Positions 53,826 through 59,117 of a stretch of DNA of 59,117 bases are shown here, in pieces. The first letter of the stretch is position 1. Every line of letters begins with the position of its first letter. The stretch is taken from NCBI GenBank assembly GCA_036495685.1, contig DASXMJ010000228.1, positions 1-59,117 on the forward strand. Direction: 5' to 3'. A model generated the notes under the pieces. The model searched no databases, was not told the DNA's origin, and saw only the letters and a program-made list of their open reading frames with translations. The DNA comes from Candidatus Binataceae bacterium (lineage in GTDB: Bacteria; Desulfobacterota; Binatia; Binatales; Binataceae). The position numbers were made by a program, and so were the translations under genes.

Positions 53826-54254
53826 ATGAGACGTCAGCTCACGACGGGCAACTTCGCTGCAGTTGCGCTGTTAGCGTTCGGCCTGAGCACAGCAGTCGCG
53901 CAAGCTCCTCCGGGGGCGTCGGCGGGTGTGGTTCACGAACTTATGCGTCAACCGCTCGCAGATCAGCCTGGAACCGACGTGGTCGTGATCACCGTGGACT
54001 ACCCGCCCGAGGGCACGACCCCGCCCCATGAACACCCCGGATACACCTATGCCTACGTTCTCGAGGGCAGCGTGGTATCACAGTTGGACGATCGACCCTT
54101 GCAAACTTTTTCGGCGGGACAGATGTGGTCGGAGCTCCCCCATGAGCGTCATATGGTGTCAAGGAACGCCAGCACGAGCGCGCCCGCAAAATTGCTGGTG
54201 TTCTTTATTGCTCCGCACGGACAGAAGTTGACGGAATTTCTGCCCGCAAAGTGA
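53826..54254 (+). CDS. secreted cupin-domain protein
   Basis: 142 aa with a signal peptide (about 1-25, cleavage after TAVAQA). A single cupin barrel follows: the first motif has PPHEHPGYTYAYVLEG (metal-binding His pair and Glu-like position), and the second part has ELPHERHMVSRNAS. Secreted cupins of this size are often seen beside oxidoreductases; the ligand is unknown. It has a GAGGT ribosome-binding site and is followed by the PPOX-fold gene 78 nt downstream on the same strand. Confidence 0.85.
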   Translation: MRRQLTTGNFAAVALLAFGLSTAVAQAPPGASAGVVHELMRQPLADQPGTDVVVITVDYPPEGTTPPHEHPGYTYAYVLEGSVVSQLDDRPLQTFSAGQMWSELPHERHMVSRNASTSAPAKLLVFFIAPHGQKLTEFLPAK

Positions 54255-54332
54255 CCAGAGCAGCAAGGGGCTACTTGAAAAAGAGCCCGAACGCGGAGGT
54301 TCTTCCGATCTCGAGCCGATGAGGTTGCATAT

Positions 54333-55232
54333 ATGAAATTTCACTCCGGAGAAATCGCCGTTCAGACACGTGCCGGGGTAACCGAGGATGCCGCCGAGGT
54401 GGGCGAGGGCATTGTCGACCGCGTTCCCGACGCAGCGCGCGCTTTTCTGTCGACACGTAGGATGGTGGTGATTGCCACGATCGATGCCCGTGGTCGCGTC
54501 TGGGCTTCAGTGGTCACTGGCGAACCGGGACTTATATCTCTGCTCGATGATCGCAACCTGCGTATCGGTGCACTCCCACCTGAGGGCGACCCGCTGTTGG
54601 AAAATCTCCGGGTAGAAGGTGATGTCGCCCTCTTCATCCCAGATTTGCTTGCGCCGCGGCGAATCAGACTCAACGGCACCGGACAGATCAAGGGCAGCGA
54701 GATTCATGTTCACGCCGAACAAGTTTATGGAAATTGCCGCCGATACATACAGGAGCGACTTCTGGTCGGCACCCGCGCCTCTTCCGCCGCGCTGCCAGTG
54801 CACGTAACGCGTTCAACCGAACTCTCTTCGCAAGATCGCGATCAGATTCTCCGCGCCGACACGTTCTTCATCACGACCGAACACCCCGATGCGGGAGCGG
54901 ATGCATCCCACAAGGGAGGAAACCCGGGGTTCGTCAAGGTACTCGACGATAGACGCATCGCGTTTCCTGATTACAACGGCAACCACATGTTCAACACCCT
55001 TGGCAATCTGGCGATTAACCCAAGCGCCGGATTGCTGTTCATCGACTTCGACAGCGGACGGACCCTTCAGCTCACTGGACGCGCATCCATCGACTGGAAT
55101 CCGGAGCGAGCGCGTGACTTTGCGGGTGCCGAGCGGATAGTCGACTTTGAAGTTGCCGAAATCGTCGCGAACCAAAACGGCTTCGGGCTGATTGCCAACT
55201 TCCGCCAGTACTCGCGCTTCAATCCAGCGTAG
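54333..55232 (+). CDS. pyridoxamine 5'-phosphate oxidase-fold flavoprotein
   Basis: 299 aa. Two regions of the split-barrel FMN-binding fold are visible: RAFLSTRRMVVIATIDARGR VWASVVTG, and HKGGNPGFVKVLDDRRIAFP DYNGNHMFNTLGNL, the latter typical of PPOX-class proteins. LLFIDFDSGRTLQLTGRASI is a family strand. Such enzymes reduce or oxidise small molecules using FMN or F420; given the F420 genes here, F420 use is possible but unproven. Downstream it faces the decayed arylsulfatase. Confidence 0.83.
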   Translation: MKFHSGEIAVQTRAGVTEDAAEVGEGIVDRVPDAARAFLSTRRMVVIATIDARGRVWASVVTGEPGLISLLDDRNLRIGALPPEGDPLLENLRVEGDVALFIPDLLAPRRIRLNGTGQIKGSEIHVHAEQVYGNCRRYIQERLLVGTRASSAALPVHVTRSTELSSQDRDQILRADTFFITTEHPDAGADASHKGGNPGFVKVLDDRRIAFPDYNGNHMFNTLGNLAINPSAGLLFIDFDSGRTLQLTGRASIDWNPERARDFAGAERIVDFEVAEIVANQNGFGLIANFRQYSRFNPA

Positions 55233-55245
55233 GGCGGCGGGATTC

Positions 55246-57664
55246 TCATTGAATCGCGGCGCCCGCGTCTGCTTCCTCGCGCAGCAGCCGTTGTCGCTCT
55301 TCCTCGGTCAGCGTTTGCGGTTCCAAAACCACGACGAACTTTTTGAGCGTCCCGGAGAAGCGGTATGGCATCTTGTCCACGTAGTCCTCAACGACCGGGG
55401 TGCCGGTGTCTTCTCCGACGTCGAACGTCTCATCGAGAGAGAAGCGGATCGGGACCGTCCGGGCGATCTGACCCTGCGCAACCTGATTCTCGTCGACGAA
55501 CAGAGTCCCGGTAGCGCCCTTGCCTATTCCGCCGCCGTCGTACTTGAACGTCAAACGCACCACATGATTGCCGGGGGAAAGCGCCTGGTCCGAGGCGATC
55601 CGGTACTTGTCCTGCGGCTGATTGGACATCGCGTAAACAAACCCAGGCTTACTGTCGTTCAGCAGCAGACCCCATCCGCCGTAGCGGCCGCCCATGGTAG
55701 CGAGGACGCCACTCGCGCCGTTGGGCGGAATTGCCACCTCCGCCGCGACTGCCCACGACTTGTTCTTGAAGTCCGGTGCGGGATCCTTCGGGGATGCGAA
55801 TCATTCCCGGATAATAGGTGAACTCTTGGCGTCCCCTGGTTAGGCTGGGACGAATTGCCGGGTCGGCACCTTCCGCGAAGCTCGAGTCGAGTGGATAGAC
55901 GTTGTACTTCTTCGCTTCGACGTCGAAAGCCGCCTGAAGCTCCTTAAGCTTCGCGGGGTTCTTTTCAGCAAGATTGTTCGCCTGGCTGAAGTCTTCACCG
56001 ACATTCTACAACTCCCACTTGAAATCGTCCGGGTTGGGTTCAGATCCGGACGTGACCCAGGGCAGTCGCAATGGCGTAGTGCTGGCCATCAGCCGTCCTT
56101 GTAGATCGCGCGATTTCCGAACATCTCAAAATACTGGACCGAGTGCCGAGTCGGAGCGTTCCGATTCGCAAATGTGTACACCAGGCTGACCCCATCCAGC
56201 GGTTTCTGCTTGGTTCCATCCATCATCACCGGAGGCTTGATTCCTGCGGCTTCGTAGATGGTCGGCACGATATCGATGACGTGACAGAACTGGGGCCGAA
56301 GACCTCCCTTATCCTTGATGTGCCCGGGCCACGAAATCACCAGTCCATTACGGGTGCCGCCAAAATGCGAAGCAATCTGTTTAGTCCATTGCATCGGCGC
56401 GTCCATCGCGTGCCCCCAGCCCACCGGATAGTGATTGTACGTCGTCGGACCACCCAACTGATCTATCATCGAAAGTAGAAACGGCAGATCCTCCTTGACG
56501 CCGTTGGCGGCGGTGGCGACTTCGTTGGTTGTGCCTTGAAGAGTACCCTCCGCGCTGGCTCCGTTATCGCCCATCCCGTAGATAATGAGAGTCTTGTCGA
56601 TTTGCCCGCTGTCTCGAACCGCATCGACCAACCGCCCGATCTCATTGTCCGCGTGAGAAAGCGCGCCCGCGTATACCTCCATCATGTGCGCATAGAGCCG
56701 CTTCTGATCTGGAGACAGAGAGTCCCATGCTGGAATCTGTTCGGGACGCTTGGTTAGTTGAGTGTCAGCGGGAACCACTCCGAGCTTCTTCTGCCGCGTG
56801 AGGGTTTCTTCGCGCACCGTGTCCCAGCCCTGAATCGAACTGCCCTTTATACTTGCCGATTCAATCCTTGGGCGCGTGGTGTGGTGCGTGCGCCGTGCCC
56901 GTGGCGTAGTACAGAAACCACGGCTTGTGAGGTGCCAAAGCGTGTTGCATCTGCAGCCACGCGATTGCCTTGTCGGCGAGATCGTCATCGAGAATATACT
57001 CAGGCTTCCCGAAGTAAGGTTCGATTGGTCGCGTATTCTCGTATAGCGCGGGATGCCACTGATCGCTGTCGCCGCCAAGAAAGCCGTAAAAGTACTCAAA
57101 GCCCAGCCCACTAGGCCACAAGTCAAACGGCCCCGCCTGGCTCGACATCCAGTCCGGCACGTTGTGCATCTTGCCGAACCATGCAGTGTTGTAACCGTTT
57201 TCTCTGAGGACTTCGCCAACCGAACCGCAACTTCTTGGTACCAGAGAGTTGTAACCAGGATAGCCCGTCGCAAATTCTGTAATGACGACGCCGCTGGCAC
57301 AACTGTGATGGTTCCGTCCGGTAATCAACGCGGCACGGGTCGGCGAGCACAGCGCGGTCGTGTGGAAGGTGTTGTATCTAAGCCCCTCGTCGGCGAGGCC
57401 TTGAAAGGTGGGGGTCTGGATGGGGCCACCGAACGTGTTAGTGGCGCCAAACCCGACGTCATCGGTCAGGATCAGGAGGATGTTCGGGGCGCCCTTATGC
57501 GCTTCCACTTCCTTGGGAAAATCGGGAGTCGAATCTTTTACGGTTCGTCCGATCTTGCCCTTGAACGGCGGCTCGGGTTGCGGAAGGACCTGTGCGTAAA
57601 CGGTTGTTGCGCAGACCAGCACACAAACAAGGAGCGAACATGTTTGGGAGCGGATGGTTCTCAT
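55246..57664 (-). pseudogene. arylsulfatase pseudogene (formylglycine-type)
   Basis: Starts at the ATG at 57664 with a signal peptide, then NILLILTDDVGFGATNTFGG, the sulfatase signature CSPTRAALITGRN (Cys for formylglycine) and FLYYATGTAHAPHHAPKD. Lesions on the way: an in-frame TGA at 56861-56863 where relatives have Trp; a frameshift at about 56828-56835; another frameshift near 56089-56092; an in-frame TAG at 56006-56008; and a frameshift near 55779-55784. Family-like sequence persists between them (EEQIPAWDSLSPDQKRLYA-type block, ASHFGGTRNGLVISWPGHIK, GWGLLLNDSKPGFVYAMSN) up to 55246. The total span fits a long, about 780-aa, sulfatase. Confidence 0.92.
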
Positions 57665-57904
57665 AGACCCCCCCTGACCCAAGCCGGGCTCGCCGAGGTT
57701 GGGCTGAGCCTTTCCTCAGCAGCAATTGACTGTTCAGAATCGTGCGGAGAATCTCACTAAACCGGCTGAATTGCAATTTTGAAGGCGGCCACGGCATCAC
57801 GTCCAAACCTGAGCTCCGCAATCAGAGCCAGCGCGTCCGATCTGGCTGCGCTTGCGGACTCCGCCGTCTCGGTGGCATGCCCTAGGCCGCGCGCGCTCGT
57901 TTAC

Positions 57905-58849
57905 CTACTTGAGACTCTGGAACGCGAGTCGCACTACGAATACTGCCGTTGAGTATGACTGGACCGCATCGAGATGAGTCTCATCATCCTGAAATGCTGC
58001 GATCAGAGCGCTGTAGGCTGCTCCCGCCTTATTCATCAATTCCAGTCCACGAGCCGTCACGTACTCGATATGATCTCGATTGCGCGCTACCACCCGGTAG
58101 CCGTTCGCGACGAGCTCGCGATCGCTCGCCGAAAGCCCTCTTCGATCCGCGGTACCCTGGGTTGCTTCCAGCAGCGCTGCGAGCTGCGCGGTCGCTGCGG
58201 CAAATATCGCTAGCAGCGAGTCTGGATTTTTTGGATCAAATCCTTCGGCGAGATCTTCTTGCGCCTTCCGGAACGCCGGCTCGGCACCCGGAAGGGCGCG
58301 TGTAAGGTACCGCTTCCGAAACACCTCCAGAGAAATGAACGTTATGAGGTTCACCGCTGCCGCGCCACCCATCGAAGTTCCTCCCGCCGCCTCGCTGATC
58401 GCGCCGGCAGTCAATGCAAGTTGTCGCGTTGCGGCGGAGAGTACTTCCTCACTAGCGGTCGACGAGGTTATGTCGGCGACCTGAGCGACTGATTTGCCGA
58501 ACTTGCTAGCTGCTCCACCGATTTGCACGAGGCGCTCGATTCTCGGCTGCTCAACCCCCGCGGCGAGATTGTCATATGCACGCTGATTGAAAAGACTGGC
58601 CGACTCCGAATTCGGCAGGCTCATTGCAAGCACGCGCATCGCCTTCACTTCGGAACGAATATAGGTGCTCTCTTCCACGAGTAGCCGGCCATGATCGTCA
58701 AGTGCATTGCCGAACGTGATGGTCGCCGATCTCTGCTGCGCACTAAGACCACAGGCCGACAGCCCTAAGCACGCGACGAGGACCAGCGATGGACTTAAGC
58801 TGACCCGTGCACCCACTATCTCGTCACAAATCTTCGCTGGCACCGTCAC
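57905..58849 (-). CDS. predicted lipoprotein, unknown function
   Basis: 314 aa. A hydrophobic signal ends in lipobox LGLSAC near residue 33 of the GTG-started frame (58849; GGAG about 10 nt upstream); a later GTG at residue 12 would give a shorter signal. The rest is helical: repeated Ala/Ser/Leu-rich segments (SAATRQLALTAGAISEAAGG; AIFAAATAQLAALLEATQG) suggest long helices outside the membrane, and GGTSMGGAAAVNLITFISLE may form a turn. No family is recognised. It is convergent with nothing nearby and not clearly linked to the sulfatase. Confidence 0.68.
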   Translation of the reverse strand: MTVPAKICDEIVGARVSLSPSLVLVACLGLSACGLSAQQRSATITFGNALDDHGRLLVEESTYIRSEVKAMRVLAMSLPNSESASLFNQRAYDNLAAGVEQPRIERLVQIGGAASKFGKSVAQVADITSSTASEEVLSAATRQLALTAGAISEAAGGTSMGGAAAVNLITFISLEVFRKRYLTRALPGAEPAFRKAQEDLAEGFDPKNPDSLLAIFAAATAQLAALLEATQGTADRRGLSASDRELVANGYRVVARNRDHIEYVTARGLELMNKAGAAYSALIAAFQDDETHLDAVQSYSTAVFVVRLAFQSLK

Positions 58850-59117
58850 TGAAGGGTCGCTCCGTTAATGGGTATTGTGAAAACCTGGTCAAGGAGATGA
58901 GCATTAAGCGCATGTAGCGAACCGTTGTGGAGAGGTCAAATTTGCCTTGGAAAGACGCTGCACAGCATAGGGGGGTCCAGTCCGATGGCGGTCTTTCTCC
59001 AGACTAGCGTCTAGTACTCCGAGTGGTGCATGCATCGTTAACGTACTCCTCAGGAGGAAATACGCGTCGATGTCGGATTCGAAAGCAAAATGCGACGGTT
59101 GCCTCAACCGACCCGCT
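58850..59117. other. right-edge region, nothing recognised
   Basis: Upstream of the lipoprotein gene; frames here lack family signals or good ribosome-binding sites. A small minus-strand frame at 58904-59107 has no support. Confidence 0.45.

Noticed and set aside
56861..56863. TGA in the arylsulfatase as recoded Trp or selenocysteine
   Set aside because: It stands at a Trp position, but a TAG and three frameshifts also disrupt the gene, so decay explains it better.
1..59117. CRISPR arrays, insertion sequences or integrase genes
   Set aside because: No regularly spaced repeats, terminal inverted repeats or recombinase motifs were seen anywhere in the window.

Overview
The window is one GC-rich bacterial chromosome segment of about 59 kb, densely packed with genes on both strands. 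I see no rRNA, tRNA, insertion sequence, integrase, prophage or CRISPR array. Its content suggests an uncultured, mostly aerobic or facultative lineage that makes coenzyme F420 outside the Actinobacteria: separate cofG and cofH genes, a single-domain CofE, two luciferase-like F420-type oxidoreductases, a soluble NAD-dependent formate dehydrogenase, a short-form NuoG, and a DUF6178 protein mostly known from delta-proteobacterial relatives. Candidatus Binatota (Desulfobacterota_B) fits best and a Rokubacteria-like lineage is possible. This is inference from gene content, not a phylogenetic result.

Layout. 0.4-5.2 kb (minus): nuoB, nuoF and nuoG of complex I without the other nuo genes, then a zinc alcohol dehydrogenase. 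5.6-6.5 kb (plus): a membrane-anchored tandem-repeat protein and a Gly/His/Tyr-rich lipoprotein. 6.8-10.2 kb (minus): E1-alpha, E1-beta and E2 of a 2-oxoacid dehydrogenase. 10.4-12 kb: a DUF1028 protein and a VOC protein. 12-18.7 kb (minus): a polyprenyl diphosphate synthase, cofE, cofD, cofH, cofG, an LLM oxidoreductase and ispF. 18.8-21.3 kb: a LapA-like membrane protein, moeA and a lytic transglycosylase. 21.5-24.8 kb (plus): an NtrB/NtrC-type two-component pair followed closely by thiE. 24.9-30.4 kb (minus): a Ni/Co-type permease, an MFS carrier, an SH3 protein, a B12-binding-type radical SAM protein and fdhD. 30.7-39.7 kb: a decayed CaiB/BaiF CoA-transferase, a second LLM oxidoreductase, a nitrate-reductase-associated protein, the fdsG-fdsB-fdsA-fdsD formate dehydrogenase operon, and a fused remnant of a second fdhD and an nrfD. 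39.8-47.1 kb: thiD, DUF6178, a TM protein, a BFN-PDZ protein, rlmE and a UvrD/PcrA helicase. 47.2-51.7 kb (plus): an L,D-transpeptidase, a DegT aminotransferase, a UDP-glucuronate decarboxylase-like SDR, a second SDR and a lipoprotein. 51.7-58.8 kb: an acyl-CoA dehydrogenase, an ABM monooxygenase with a clear terminator, a cupin, a PPOX-fold protein, a multiply disrupted arylsulfatase pseudogene and a lipoprotein.

How it works together. The F420 genes supply the deazaflavin that the two LLM enzymes probably use. MoeA supplies molybdenum cofactor, and the intact distant FdhD would sulfurate it for the Fds formate dehydrogenase, whose own adjacent fdhD copy is broken. Formate oxidation by Fds yields NADH that complex I (NuoBFG here) can use. 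Four loci are decayed (caiB, fdhD-2, nrfD, arylsulfatase), each with its own stops, frameshifts or truncation, while their neighbours are intact. This points to real local gene loss rather than uniformly poor sequence. I found no clear new defence or mobile system; the most unusual features are the F420/isoprenoid gene run, the formate dehydrogenase region with its fused remnants, and a few unrecognised envelope proteins.
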